Shown: positions 51,709 through 60,588, counted from the first letter of the stretch. The stretch is 64,000 nucleotides of DNA from JBGLNJ01 sp034434835 (GCA_034434835.1 DAOTXX010000021.1:1-64000), one strand, 5' to 3'. Made by a program: numbers and translations. The notes: generated by a model not told the origin, from the letters alone.

Positions 51709-53706
51709 ATGTCTTTTGCGCTGATTGGAGTTCACGCCCGCAACGCCGCCATCGAGGCTGCCGACAAGCAAGCTATCCGCGCCGCGCGCGTCGAAGCGGT
51801 CAAACTGTTGGTGGGCAGCAACGCGCCCTCCGAGATTGACGCCTATCGTCAGGCCGGAGCGCAGGTGATTCACGCGCGACTTTATACGGAAGAACCCGCG
51901 CACGATACCGGCATGAGCTGGCAAAAGTTTGTCCAGGTGTTTGCGCCCGCGATGCAAGAATACATCGCTCGCGGCGTCACTGCGTTCGAGATTCACAATG
52001 AACCCAACCTGACGACGGAAGGTTACGGCGTCACCTGGCGCAGCCCGCAAGAGTTTGGTGCGTGGTTCAAGCAAGTCGTACAGGGATTCCGCACGCGCTT
52101 CGGGCGCAGCGTTCGATTGGGCTTTCCAGGTCTTTCGCCCGGCGCGCCCGGCGGCCCGCGTGTGATCTCGGATTGGGATTTCCTGGCGGGTTGCCGAGAT
52201 GCCGTCGCCATGGCAGATTTCCTGTGCCTGCACACGTATTGGCAAAGTCGCGGCGAGATGGAGGACATTAACGGTGGGCTGCGCTTTCTCAAAGAGTATC
52301 ACGAAAAGTTTCCCGATAAACCCATCGTGATCAGCGAGTTTTCCAACAACGGCACTCTGGAGGATGCAGCGACCAAAGGCAAACAGTACGCGGTGTTTTA
52401 CGCGCTGTGCCAGCAGTATTCGTGGATCGAAGCCGCCTATGCCTTCATCCTCAGCAGTCCCAACTCCGAATTCGCTCACGAGACATGGCGGACGGAAAAC
52501 GGAACCCTCAAGCCGATTGCCTCTGCGGTGGCCGCGCGCGCCACACTGCCCGCGCCCTCTCAACTGCGACTGGCCTGGCCCGCCGACACAGGCTTCATCG
52601 GCCAGATCACCCAGATTTACGGCGAGCAGCAGCAATTCTACTATGACCATTCGCTCGACCCGGCCACCGGCCAACACTGGCTGCGCGGTGGTCACGCGGG
52701 GATCGATCTCTACGTCGGCGCAAGCGACGGCGCGCCGATCCGATCTGCGATCGCCGGCGATGTGATCCGCAGCCGCTTTGATCCCACCGGCTTTGGCGAT
52801 TTCGTCCGCATCCGCAGCCTCGTGCCCAACGTCGGCACGGTCGAGTTGACCTACGCGCACCTTTCGCAGCGACTCGTCCAAGAGACCCACCCGCCCACGT
52901 TCGTCAATCAAAGTGACGTGATCGGGCTGGGCGGACATTCGGGCACCGCGCATGGCACACACCTCCACCTCGCCATCAAGATCACGAGCGACGCCGCCCT
53001 GCTCGACGCGATGCGAGCGTGCAGCGGGTACATCAATCCGTATCCGTATCTGTGCTGGCGTGGTCAGCCGCGCACTGATTACGAGCGGACGTACCTGCTG
53101 CTGCCTCCCAACAAGCCCAAGGCATGGGCATTGGCCGCGGTTCAGGCGACGTGGGATCGAGCGCGCCTGACGATCGGCGCGAGCGCGGACGATGCCGGCA
53201 TCGGCAACCTCTCGTACCGGCGCGTGATCGCAGTCAATCCCGCCGAATGGCCCGGCAACCTCAAGGCGTTCTTTGAGCGCACTTTTCCCGGCGTCGAATA
53301 TGTCACAGTCCAGGCAGCCTCGCCCGCCGATCTCGCAGTCAAACTCACCCAGGTACCTGGCCCGGCCTATCCCCCGCCCCTCCCGCCGCCGCGAGGTCAA
53401 CCGGGGATTGGCCGTCCGTATGAACGTGTCTATGTCCTGATACCGCCACAGGCCGACGCGACCTGGGTGCAAGCGGTTGTAGAAGCCACTTGGGAGTCAA
53501 AGCAATACACGATCGGGGGGAGCGCGGACGACGCAGGGATCGGCGATCTTCCCGCGCGCAAGATCATTGCGATCAATCCGGCGGGATGGGGTAGCACTCC
53601 GCCGCTCGATCAGGCGTGGTACGACGCCCACTATCCGGGCGCGCAATTCACCGAGGTCAACGCGGACACGCCGCAAGAATTGCAGCAAGTACTGGCGGGG
53701 ATATGA
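51709..53706 (+). CDS. Clan GH-A-like glycosidase fused to an M23 metallopeptidase and two C-terminal repeats
   Basis: 665 residues from the ATG at 51709 (AAGGAA upstream). Residues ~1-285 look like a TIM-barrel glycosidase: acid/base Glu98 in FEIHNEPN and nucleophile Glu210 in IVISEFSNNG. Residues ~300-440 are a LytM/M23 peptidase: His329 and Asp333 (GGHAGIDLY), then His418 and His420 in HGTHLHLAI. Two ~85-residue repeats follow (YERTYLLLPP.. and YERVYVLIPP.., each with GASADDAGIG-type motif), joined by a Pro-rich linker. No signal peptide is seen, odd for a wall enzyme. It could cut both glycan and peptide of murein; inferred. Confidence 0.7.
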   Translation: MSFALIGVHARNAAIEAADKQAIRAARVEAVKLLVGSNAPSEIDAYRQAGAQVIHARLYTEEPAHDTGMSWQKFVQVFAPAMQEYIARGVTAFEIHNEPNLTTEGYGVTWRSPQEFGAWFKQVVQGFRTRFGRSVRLGFPGLSPGAPGGPRVISDWDFLAGCRDAVAMADFLCLHTYWQSRGEMEDINGGLRFLKEYHEKFPDKPIVISEFSNNGTLEDAATKGKQYAVFYALCQQYSWIEAAYAFILSSPNSEFAHETWRTENGTLKPIASAVAARATLPAPSQLRLAWPADTGFIGQITQIYGEQQQFYYDHSLDPATGQHWLRGGHAGIDLYVGASDGAPIRSAIAGDVIRSRFDPTGFGDFVRIRSLVPNVGTVELTYAHLSQRLVQETHPPTFVNQSDVIGLGGHSGTAHGTHLHLAIKITSDAALLDAMRACSGYINPYPYLCWRGQPRTDYERTYLLLPPNKPKAWALAAVQATWDRARLTIGASADDAGIGNLSYRRVIAVNPAEWPGNLKAFFERTFPGVEYVTVQAASPADLAVKLTQVPGPAYPPPLPPPRGQPGIGRPYERVYVLIPPQADATWVQAVVEATWESKQYTIGGSADDAGIGDLPARKIIAINPAGWGSTPPLDQAWYDAHYPGAQFTEVNADTPQELQQVLAGI

Positions 53707-53730
53707 GTCTCAAACGTCATACGTCAAACG

Positions 53731-55167
53731 TCAGCGGCGCGTTCGATAGGCGCTGAGCAGACGCTCGCGCGCCTCGGCGTGATGGACGATCGGCGCGGGA
53801 TAATCTCGGCCAATGAGACATCCCGACGCTCGCTGCACATCCATCGGCATCTCCCACGGCTTGTGGATGAATTTATCCGGAACATCTGCCAGTTCAGACA
53901 CCCAGCGCTGGACGTAATTGCCTCCGGGATCAAACTTCTCGCCTTGCAGCACCGGATTAAACACCCGAAAGTACGGCGCAGCATCCGTGCCCACGCCCGC
54001 GGTCCATTGCCAGCCGCCGTTGTTCGAGGCCGGGTCGCCGTCCACAAGGTGCTGCATGAACCACCGCTCGCCCCAGCGCCAATCAATCAGCAAGTCCTTG
54101 ACGAGGAACGAGGCGACGATCATGCGCGCGCGGTTGTGCATCCAGCCGGTCGCCTTCAACTGGCGCATCGCGGCATCCACGACAGGATAGCCCGTGCGCC
54201 CCTCGCACCACGCGGCAAATTCGCGTTCATCGTTGCGCCACGGGATATTCCTCAACTCGGCGCGAAAAGCCTGCGTGAGCACATTTGGAAAGTGATACAG
54301 AATCGAGAGGTAAAACTCGCGCCAGACCAGCTCGTTCAACCAAGCCTCGGCGCTGGCGCGCGCCGACTTGTTCGGCGCCGATTCCATCGCGCTGTATGCA
54401 GCCACAACAGCCTGTCGCGCGGAAAGCATCCCAAAGCGCAAGTACGGCGAAAGCTGCGATGTGCCCGCCAGGTTCATCCGATTGCGGGCTTCGCCATACC
54501 GATAGATTGGCGGATCGTCGCAATCCACAAACTGGCTCAGACGATCTTGCGCCTCGGCTTCGCCCGGCGCAAAGGGAACCTCAGAGAGCAAACCCGCATC
54601 GGCTGGGAGCGTATGACCCGGCACATTGGCCGGAGTCGGAATGTGCCGGGGCGCTGGCAAAACCGAATTCGGTTTAGGTGGCGGGAGCGCCTTCCACGCC
54701 CGGCTGAACGGCGTAAACACTGTGTATGGCTTGCCATCCTTCTTGACGACCGCCTCAGGAGGGTGCACCGTGAGGCTGCTGATCAGATGAAGCGGCACAT
54801 GTCGAGCAACCTGCGCATCGCGTCGTCGAGCATAAGGAGAATAGTCCTCTTCGGCAAAGATGATACTCGCGCCGACCTCATCCACGAGTGCCTTCAACTG
54901 GTCGCCGGGGTGGCCCTGACGCACGATCAGGCGGCTGCCGCGCGCGCGCAAATCGGCATCGAGCTGGCGCAGTCCGCCAAGCAGGAACGCCCGGCGCTTT
55001 TCACTTGCGTGCGGCGATTTCCACAACGCCGGGTCAAGGACAAACACAGGCACGACTTGCTCTGCTCCGGCCAGCGCAGCGGCAAGCGTCTGATTGTCGC
55101 TCAGACGGAAATCACGCCGAATCCACCACAAAGCGACCGACGAGAACACTGGCTGATCTCGCTTCAT
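53731..55167 (-). CDS. phrB: Deoxyribodipyrimidine photolyase
   Basis: 478 residues. Uses light and FADH- to split pyrimidine dimers. N-terminal Rossmann antenna domain (ALWWIRRDFRLSDNQTLAAAL) and C-terminal FAD domain with SQLSPYLRFGMLSARQAV, GRTGYPVVDAAMRQL and DWRWGERWFMQHLVDGDPASNNGGWQW. Typical class I CPD photolyase. The ATG overlaps the end of the carotenoid-type oxidoreductase by 4 nt. The stop codon falls in a CGTCAAA heptad array (53706-53733). Confidence 0.93.
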   Translation of the reverse strand: MKRDQPVFSSVALWWIRRDFRLSDNQTLAAALAGAEQVVPVFVLDPALWKSPHASEKRRAFLLGGLRQLDADLRARGSRLIVRQGHPGDQLKALVDEVGASIIFAEEDYSPYARRRDAQVARHVPLHLISSLTVHPPEAVVKKDGKPYTVFTPFSRAWKALPPPKPNSVLPAPRHIPTPANVPGHTLPADAGLLSEVPFAPGEAEAQDRLSQFVDCDDPPIYRYGEARNRMNLAGTSQLSPYLRFGMLSARQAVVAAYSAMESAPNKSARASAEAWLNELVWREFYLSILYHFPNVLTQAFRAELRNIPWRNDEREFAAWCEGRTGYPVVDAAMRQLKATGWMHNRARMIVASFLVKDLLIDWRWGERWFMQHLVDGDPASNNGGWQWTAGVGTDAAPYFRVFNPVLQGEKFDPGGNYVQRWVSELADVPDKFIHKPWEMPMDVQRASGCLIGRDYPAPIVHHAEARERLLSAYRTRR

Positions 55168-56705
55168 AGCGCGTTTTCCGTCGGCGCAAGAAACATGGGC
55201 GGGTGCTGCTCTACCGGCACGCCTTGCTCCGCCAAAATTAAAGACGCCACGCGCAGCCCGCCCAGCGCAACCGCCGCCGTGGATTGACCCGGAAAGATGC
55301 TATCGCCCACCATCCATACACCGGGCATCTGGCGCGGCCCTCGTGCCTGCAGCAGTCGAAGGCGAGTTTGGGGCAAGCCCCCGACCCAGCCCCAAGCGCG
55401 GCGTGTAAAGCGTTGGAACGTAATGGGCGTGCCGGGCAAAATCAAATCGGCAGCATCACGCAATCCGGGCAGCGCCACTTGCGCCGCCTGCAAAACGCGT
55501 TCGGCGTAATCAGCCTTGCGCGCTTCATACGCGAGCCGGTCGTGTTCGTACAAATCCCACCACACATGCAGAGCGGTGTGTGTGCTGATCGTGAGTGCCC
55601 GGCGACCTGCGGGTGCTCGCCGCTTGTCCCAGGCCGGGCTGAGTGAAAGGAAAACCGTATTGCCTTCGCCCAACGGCTGGCGCATCACAACTTGATGGTG
55701 CAAGGGCCACTCGATCGGCACGGCGGAATCATCCAGACCGACATACACCATGTAGGCTCCCCATCCCTCGCGCGGCCGAGGGGGCAAGCGACGCAAATGG
55801 CGCGGCGCGTTTTCACCCAACAAACGCGCAATATTCCAGGGTGACAAGTTCGCGATCACCACATCGGCTGGGAAGGTATCGCCCTTGTTCGTCTCCACCG
55901 CAACAGGCCGACCTCGCTCAACGACGATGCGGCTTGCCTCTTGACGAAAATGTACCTGTCCACCATGCCCGCGCACGGCCTGCACCAACTTCCGGGCTAT
56001 TGTCCCCATGCCGCCTTCCAGGTGCACCACACCACGCCGAGGCAAATCCATGGCCGCTGCGCCATAGAGTGCATTGGCATTTTCACTCGTCGTTTGCGCC
56101 GAGATGAGCAATTGAGCGTCCACAAACAAACGCAGCCGCTCAGATGCGCCGCGCAGGTGCGCCGCCAGCGGCTGAAGGGCATCGGCTATCAGCGATGGCT
56201 TGAGATGACGGCGCACGTCATGGCCGATCCAGGCCAGGCCCGTCTGAACAAGCTGTGCCCACTCGCGCGCCGATTGTGGCGGCCACGCGGGCGAGCGCAA
56301 CGCCAGGTTCCACAGCGCGTCCGCCGTATCTTCCTGCCAGCGCCAGAACGGTTCGGCTCCCTCGCCCAAGGCGGTGCGATACACCTGCCAGCGTGACTCG
56401 TCCCCCCGGCGGGTCACGCATGCGCCATCGGGCAGATGCACGACCATGGCCGGGTCAGCGGCATGAGCCGGCCACTGGCCGATCCCGGCCGACCGGGCGA
56501 CCAAGTCCATCGGCCCACCGGGATAAAAGCCCGCGGCCAGCGTCGCGCCCGCGTCAAAGTGATAGCCCTGGTGATAAAACGTGCCCGCACAGCCGCCCGG
56601 ATACACGTGCGCTTCGAGCACGGTCACATCTATTCCCCCGCGCGCGAGCACCGCCGCCGTCGTCAAGCCGCCGACGCCCGCGCCGATGACGACCACGCGA
56701 TTCAT
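55164..56705 (-). CDS. FAD-dependent oxidoreductase of the phytoene desaturase/CrtD family
   Basis: 513 residues from the ATG at 56705 (GGAGAG upstream). N-terminal FAD site VVVIGAGVGGLTTAAVLARGG, EAHVYPGGCAGTFYHQGYHFDAGATL, and C-terminal GVWMVGDSIFPGQSTAAVALGGLRVA. It belongs with carotenoid desaturases, isomerases and CrtD-like proteins. Coupled to photolyase and the SRPBCC gene by 4-nt overlaps, so a role in pigment or lipid protection against light is likely (inference). No phytoene synthase is nearby. Confidence 0.78.
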   Translation of the reverse strand: MNRVVVIGAGVGGLTTAAVLARGGIDVTVLEAHVYPGGCAGTFYHQGYHFDAGATLAAGFYPGGPMDLVARSAGIGQWPAHAADPAMVVHLPDGACVTRRGDESRWQVYRTALGEGAEPFWRWQEDTADALWNLALRSPAWPPQSAREWAQLVQTGLAWIGHDVRRHLKPSLIADALQPLAAHLRGASERLRLFVDAQLLISAQTTSENANALYGAAAMDLPRRGVVHLEGGMGTIARKLVQAVRGHGGQVHFRQEASRIVVERGRPVAVETNKGDTFPADVVIANLSPWNIARLLGENAPRHLRRLPPRPREGWGAYMVYVGLDDSAVPIEWPLHHQVVMRQPLGEGNTVFLSLSPAWDKRRAPAGRRALTISTHTALHVWWDLYEHDRLAYEARKADYAERVLQAAQVALPGLRDAADLILPGTPITFQRFTRRAWGWVGGLPQTRLRLLQARGPRQMPGVWMVGDSIFPGQSTAAVALGGLRVASLILAEQGVPVEQHPPMFLAPTENAL

Positions 56706-57151
56706 GGCGCTGTGCTCTCCAAGATGCGGCGAGTCCGCCAACCACGATAGGCGAACAAAAGGGGCAGGGTCAACCACATGCAGCCACCGACGATCCGCCA
56801 CAGCCAATGCGATGACAACTCGGCCTGCACCTCGTCAATCACCTCCGTCGTCGCCATATCCACCGGGGCAAACGAGTGGCGATGCACCCACGCGCGGAAT
56901 GGCCCGCGCACCTGGCGATCCACAAAGCCGCTGTCCGACGCCTGTTCGATCTGCGCCAGCCACCGAACCGGCAACGGCCCGAACCACATCGTAAAATCAA
57001 CCTCATCGCCAGTATGTTGAATCGTGGGCGCGCGATGGATGCGTACGATCACGGGCGGCGGCGTGAGCATCGCCAGGCTGGCCGTCTGGCTATGAAACTG
57101 GGCAACCGCGGCGAGCAAAGCCCGCACGCGAAAGCGATGCTGGAATTTCAT
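56702..57151 (-). CDS. SRPBCC-family ligand-binding protein with C-terminal membrane anchor
   Basis: 149 residues from the ATG at 57151. KFQHRFRVRALLAAVAQFHSQ at the start and TPPPVIVRIHRAP..TGDEVDFTMWFGP, then WRAWVHRHSF-like FRAWVHRHSFAPVD, match SRPBCC/START-like domains that bind hydrophobic ligands. The last ~30 residues (WLWRIVGGCMWLTLPLLFAY) form a membrane segment. Overlaps both neighbours by 4 nt. SRPBCC genes next to TIGR01777 epimerases and photolyases are common. Confidence 0.75.
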   Translation of the reverse strand: MKFQHRFRVRALLAAVAQFHSQTASLAMLTPPPVIVRIHRAPTIQHTGDEVDFTMWFGPLPVRWLAQIEQASDSGFVDRQVRGPFRAWVHRHSFAPVDMATTEVIDEVQAELSSHWLWRIVGGCMWLTLPLLFAYRGWRTRRILESTAP

Positions 57152-58080
57152 TTGAGCAAATCCCGCAGCGCGGATTCCACGTCGGGAAAGCGGAACTGGA
57201 ACCCCATTTGCTGCAATCGCTTGGGCACCTGCCACTGACCGTCCAGCACCAGTGTGGCCTTTTCGCCCAGCAGCAGACGCATGGCCAAAACCGGCGTCGG
57301 CATGAACGATGGGCGACGCATCACCTGCCCGATCACACGACTGAGGTCGGCGTTGGTGAGCGGATTTGGCGCGCACACGTTGAACGCGCCACGCGCGTCA
57401 GGATCGTCCATCAGAAACCGGATCGCGCGCACCTGATCCTGGATGTGAATCCACGAGAACCACTGTTTGCCGCTGCCCAGCGGCCCGCCGACAAACAACT
57501 TGAATGGCAACAGCATAAAGGGCAGCGCGCCGCCCTGCGTGCTCATCACTACACCTGCCGTTCGAATCACGGCGCGACGCACGCCCATCTCTTCGACGTA
57601 AGCAGTGGTTGCTTCCCAGTCCAGACAAATCCTGGCGAGAGCATCACCACCCGCCGGCGTGTCTTCGGTGATTTCCGTGTCGCCGCGCACACCATAGTAA
57701 CCCACCGCCGAAGCCTGGATCAGCACTTGCGGTTTTTGCTTCGCCGTCTCTATGGCATGTTTGACTGCCATGCCCGCGTTGACGCGGCTGCTGCGGATGA
57801 GTTGCTTGCGATCCGGCGTCCAGCGTTTCGTGATCAACGCAACCATGTTTTCGCCGCCGATGCTTTCGCCCGCCAGGTTGACGATCGCATCCGCGCCGTC
57901 GGCCAGCGCACCCCAGCCGGAAGCCGTGCGGCCATCCCACCGCTCCGCGCGCACACCAGCTGGGAGGAGCGCTTTTTCAGGCGAGCGGCTGAGAACGATC
58001 ACGTCATGATGGTCGGCAGCCAGACTCTCTGCCAACGCCCGGCCAATCAAGCCTGTGCCACCAGCGATAACGACGCGCAT
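57148..58080 (-). CDS. TIGR01777-family NAD(P)-binding epimerase
   Basis: 310 residues from the ATG at 58080 (GGGAG 8 nt upstream; an ATG 6 nt earlier is closer to the site). An extended SDR: VVIAGGTGLIGRALAESL at the N-terminus, NLAGESIGG, SRVNAGMAV, QASAVGYYG and a C-terminal domain with MRRPSFMPTPVLAMRLLLGE. No substrate is established for the family. Coupled to the SRPBCC gene by a 4-nt overlap. Confidence 0.85.
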   Translation of the reverse strand: MRVVIAGGTGLIGRALAESLAADHHDVIVLSRSPEKALLPAGVRAERWDGRTASGWGALADGADAIVNLAGESIGGENMVALITKRWTPDRKQLIRSSRVNAGMAVKHAIETAKQKPQVLIQASAVGYYGVRGDTEITEDTPAGGDALARICLDWEATTAYVEEMGVRRAVIRTAGVVMSTQGGALPFMLLPFKLFVGGPLGSGKQWFSWIHIQDQVRAIRFLMDDPDARGAFNVCAPNPLTNADLSRVIGQVMRRPSFMPTPVLAMRLLLGEKATLVLDGQWQVPKRLQQMGFQFRFPDVESALRDLLK

Positions 58081-58118
58081 ATGCATTTTCTCCCTTTCAA
58101 GTTGTGCCGAGCACAACG

Positions 58119-58622
58119 TCACACCTTCGCCGGGGCTAGAGACTCATTCGCAGCGTTGCGGTTCAATCCGTCCAACACCCCTATGATCTCTTGATTGAGC
58201 GGAATGTCGCTCATGGACTCGCCATAGTGTTGATAGCGAATCTGACCGGCCTTGTCCACCACCAGCACAGCCGGCATCCGCCCCAGCTTGAGCAAGTTGA
58301 CCTCTTGCCGATACAAGTCCGCGACAGTGTGCTGCGGGTCCGCCAGCCCCGGGAACGGGAAAGTCTCCAATTGCCACGTGCGCTGAAAGGCACGCGGCCC
58401 ATCCGGGCCGATGGCGAGTACCTCGGCCTCCCGAGCAACAAACTCGGAATAGTCACGACGCAACTGCGCCAAGTGCCGACGGCAGTACGGTCACATAAAA
58501 CCGCGCGTGAACACCAGCACGACATGTTTTTTGCCTCGATAGTCCGAGAGGCGGATCGTGTTGCCTTGCGTATCGGTCAGCGTAAAATCGGGCGCGGCGT
58601 TTCTTTCCAGACGTTGCGACAT
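58119..58622 (-). CDS. Peroxiredoxin-like protein, candidate selenoprotein (UGA at the redox Cys)
   Basis: 167 residues if the TGA at 58491-58493 is read as selenocysteine (residue 44). The frame is continuous otherwise: NAAPDFTLTDTQGNTIRLSD, then VVLVFTRGFM-U-PYCRRHLAQLRRDY, then VLAIGPDGPRAF and VLVVDKAGQIRYQHYGESMSD, a full AhpC/TSA-type thioredoxin fold. The stop is exactly at the position of the first Cys of the (C)PYC motif; Cys47 is the partner. AGGAGG lies 4 nt before ATG, so the 5' part is plainly translated. A SECIS-like hairpin follows (58454-58475). Alternative: a TGC-to-TGA point mutation or sequencing error. First of the epimerase-SRPBCC-CrtD-photolyase run, a fitting place for a peroxide-removing enzyme. 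Confidence 0.72.
58454..58475 (-). promoter_or_regulatory. Candidate bacterial SECIS hairpin
   Basis: On the - strand CAC-UU-GGCGC-AGUU-GCGUC-GUG: a 3-bp lower stem, two bulged U on the 5' side, a 5-bp upper stem (one G-U) and an AGUU loop. The loop begins 26 nt after the UGA. Escherichia coli fdhF has the same plan: 3-bp stem, bulged U, upper stem and a GU-containing loop. The segment codes for Arg/Leu-rich residues, so a chance hairpin remains possible. Confidence 0.55.
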
Positions 58623-58670
58623 GGTTCCTCCTGGTGGGCAACTGCGACCCTGCGAAGGCTTCAGTTCTCC

Positions 58671-59633
58671 CTACTGGATGCTATTCCAGAAATCAGTCAC
58701 AGCCCGCATGAACTCGGCAGGACATTCTTCGTGCGGCACGTGACCACAATTTGGAATCACCACCAGCCTGGCATTGGGCAGCTCGCGCGCCAGCCGGACA
58801 CTGCTCTGCGTCGGCACAATCCGATCATCATCGCCCGTGATCACCAGGACGGGCGACCTGATCTCGCTCAATCGCGCAGGTAGTCCGGAGGCACGCGGCG
58901 CCCGCGTAAACTCCCACAGGCTGCGATCCCAGTCATTTGCTCTCAGCGGCCTCAGATAACCTTCCCATATCTCGGGTGTAATTTTGGAGGGATCATGCCA
59001 GGCTGAACGGGCAAAGTTCATGCCCCAATTCTGAATCGAACGGACAAACAGCGGACCGAGCCTTTGCGCCTGGGGCGTTTGCAGAATCCAATTCATGATC
59101 CCGGCTGGGCTGTTTCCCTCGTAAATTGCTGCATCCACCAACACCAACGCCTGGACGCGCTCAGGCTGGCGCAGCGCTGCCCAAGTCGCGAGCGCGCCGC
59201 CGGCCGAGTTGCCGATCAGGATCGCCCGTTGGACATTCTTGGCATCCATCATCGCCCAGACCATATCGGCCTGAAACTCGGCCCCATACGGATTTTCACC
59301 GGTCCACTTGAGAGGTCGTTCGGTCAATCCAAACGCAGGCCGATCGTAGGCAATGACGGTTCCGAATTTGGCAAGCGGCTGCATCACCTCCCGCCACGAG
59401 AACTCACTTGCCGCAAATCCATGCAAGAGCAATATAGTGGGTTGACCTTGTCCTGCCTGTTTGTAGTGGACTTGCACGCCCTTGAGCGTGATGAACCGGC
59501 TATCGGGATCAGCCAATTGCTCCAGGGACACAGTTCCTTGCAGCGGTGGGATGGGGATCATGAGCGGCCCGATCAGGACAGTCGCCAGAAGAATGACGAC
59601 AACGTTCATGAGCAACCGGCCTATGCGTTTCAT
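58671..59633 (-). CDS. Membrane-anchored alpha/beta hydrolase
   Basis: 320 residues from the ATG at 59633 (AGGGG upstream). N-terminal hydrophobic anchor LLMNVVVILLATVLIGPLMI, then the fold motifs LLLHGFAASEFSWREV (oxyanion loop), nucleophile elbow LIGNSAGGALATW, acid VITGDDDRIVP and His in IPNCGHVPHEE. Esterase or haloperoxidase-like; substrate unknown. It ends 49 nt before the peroxiredoxin start and may head the same transcript. Confidence 0.8.
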   Translation of the reverse strand: MKRIGRLLMNVVVILLATVLIGPLMIPIPPLQGTVSLEQLADPDSRFITLKGVQVHYKQAGQGQPTILLLHGFAASEFSWREVMQPLAKFGTVIAYDRPAFGLTERPLKWTGENPYGAEFQADMVWAMMDAKNVQRAILIGNSAGGALATWAALRQPERVQALVLVDAAIYEGNSPAGIMNWILQTPQAQRLGPLFVRSIQNWGMNFARSAWHDPSKITPEIWEGYLRPLRANDWDRSLWEFTRAPRASGLPARLSEIRSPVLVITGDDDRIVPTQSSVRLARELPNARLVVIPNCGHVPHEECPAEFMRAVTDFWNSIQ

Positions 59634-59654
59634 GGAACCCCTTGTGATAAAGAG

Positions 59655-59690
59655 AGGGTAGCGCCTGGATTGTGGCACTACCCTCATTAT
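59655..59690 (-). terminator. Hairpin after the DUF4397 gene
   Basis: GAGGGTAG/CTACCCTC 8-bp stem with a ~17-nt loop, followed on the - strand by TCTCTTTAT. Probable terminator of the surface-protein gene, 20 nt after its stop. Confidence 0.55.
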
Positions 59691-59711
59691 ACATTCGCAC
59701 CCCAGATTGTG

Positions 59712-60506
59712 TTAGCGATCCGACTGCACGTAGACCTTGCGATTGCGCAGCACGAGACCACCTGCGGCCAAAAGCGCGCCAGCAGCAAGAACCAGAATGT
59801 AAAGGGATGTCTGGGTCCCACCCGAGACCGGCAGCGTCATTGGCATCGGGCTTGCATCAACACTCAGAACTGCAGTCAAAGACGGCTGACCACCCGCCAG
59901 GCCCATTGCGAAAACCGTGTAGACCGTCTGATTATCGAGCTTGACACCTGGCACGCTCAACGCGACGTTGTTGGTGCCGGCCAGGCGGACTTCCAAGTCA
60001 TACGTGCCAGCCGCTACGGGCAAATACTCGCCAACACCCTTGAAGGCAATGTTCTTGAACAGGACCGGCCCGTTCTTGACGGCAATATCAACGGCCGGGG
60101 CATCGGGCGAAGCGTGAATGAAGCGAACATGAGCCTTGCCAGCTTCGGGCAGCGCATTGTTATCTTCGAGCACAAGCGGCGCAATGTCAGCCAGTTTGCC
60201 CAATGCGATCACAGTGTAATCCTTGCCCGCGCCAAAGCCAAGCGTGCCCTTGATCACGACGGGGGTCGTTGCACCTGCTGGAACGACCTGCACATCATAA
60301 TTGCCGCCATCCAACGCTGCGTACTGGGTAATACCCTTGAACGGCGCGTTCTTGAAAGCCGGAGCGCCATTGACCCACACATCCACCGCGGGCGCATCGG
60401 GCGACGCATGAACGACGCGCACACGAGCCTTGCCCTCCGCCGCAAAGGCCGAGGTCGCCATCACCATCACCAATCCTAACATCACGATAACACTCAAGCG
60501 CTTCAT
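59712..60506 (-). CDS. DUF4397 surface protein with LPxTG-like sorting signal
   Basis: 264 residues. Signal peptide (SVIVMLGLVMVMATSAFA), then two copies of a ~100-residue DUF4397 beta-domain, each with VR(V/F)(V/I)HASPDAPAVD (near residues 30 and 128). The C-terminus has LPVSGG, a hydrophobic segment SLYILVLAAGALLAAGGLVL and a basic tail RNRK, i.e. a sortase-type sorting signal with Ser for Thr. Probably displayed on the cell surface. Function of DUF4397 is unknown. Own consensus promoter at 60560-60588. Confidence 0.82.
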   Translation of the reverse strand: MKRLSVIVMLGLVMVMATSAFAAEGKARVRVVHASPDAPAVDVWVNGAPAFKNAPFKGITQYAALDGGNYDVQVVPAGATTPVVIKGTLGFGAGKDYTVIALGKLADIAPLVLEDNNALPEAGKAHVRFIHASPDAPAVDIAVKNGPVLFKNIAFKGVGEYLPVAAGTYDLEVRLAGTNNVALSVPGVKLDNQTVYTVFAMGLAGGQPSLTAVLSVDASPMPMTLPVSGGTQTSLYILVLAAGALLAAGGLVLRNRKVYVQSDR

Positions 60507-60559
60507 TTTTCTCTTCCTTCCTTATGGGATTTTTGGGTTTCTGATCCCCACTATTGACA

Positions 60560-60588
60560 AGTATATCATAATGTTTACTATTTGTCAA
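60560..60588 (-). promoter_or_regulatory. Consensus promoter in an AT-rich island
   Basis: On the - strand TTGACA (60583-60588), 17-nt spacer, TATACT (60560-60565). It lies in a ~150-nt AT-rich stretch (60515-60665) that stands out from the GC-rich surroundings and otherwise holds no feature I recognise. Confidence 0.8.

Noticed and set aside
51331..53472. Very long open frame on the - strand opposite the glycosidase/M23 gene
   Set aside because: It is the mirror of a GC-rich gene on the + strand with clear motifs; its product is Arg/His/Gly-rich and shows no domain.
58119..58472. Peroxiredoxin fragment as a stand-alone 117-residue gene
   Set aside because: It would begin inside the conserved domain after the active site with no ribosome site; the complete frame starts at 58622.
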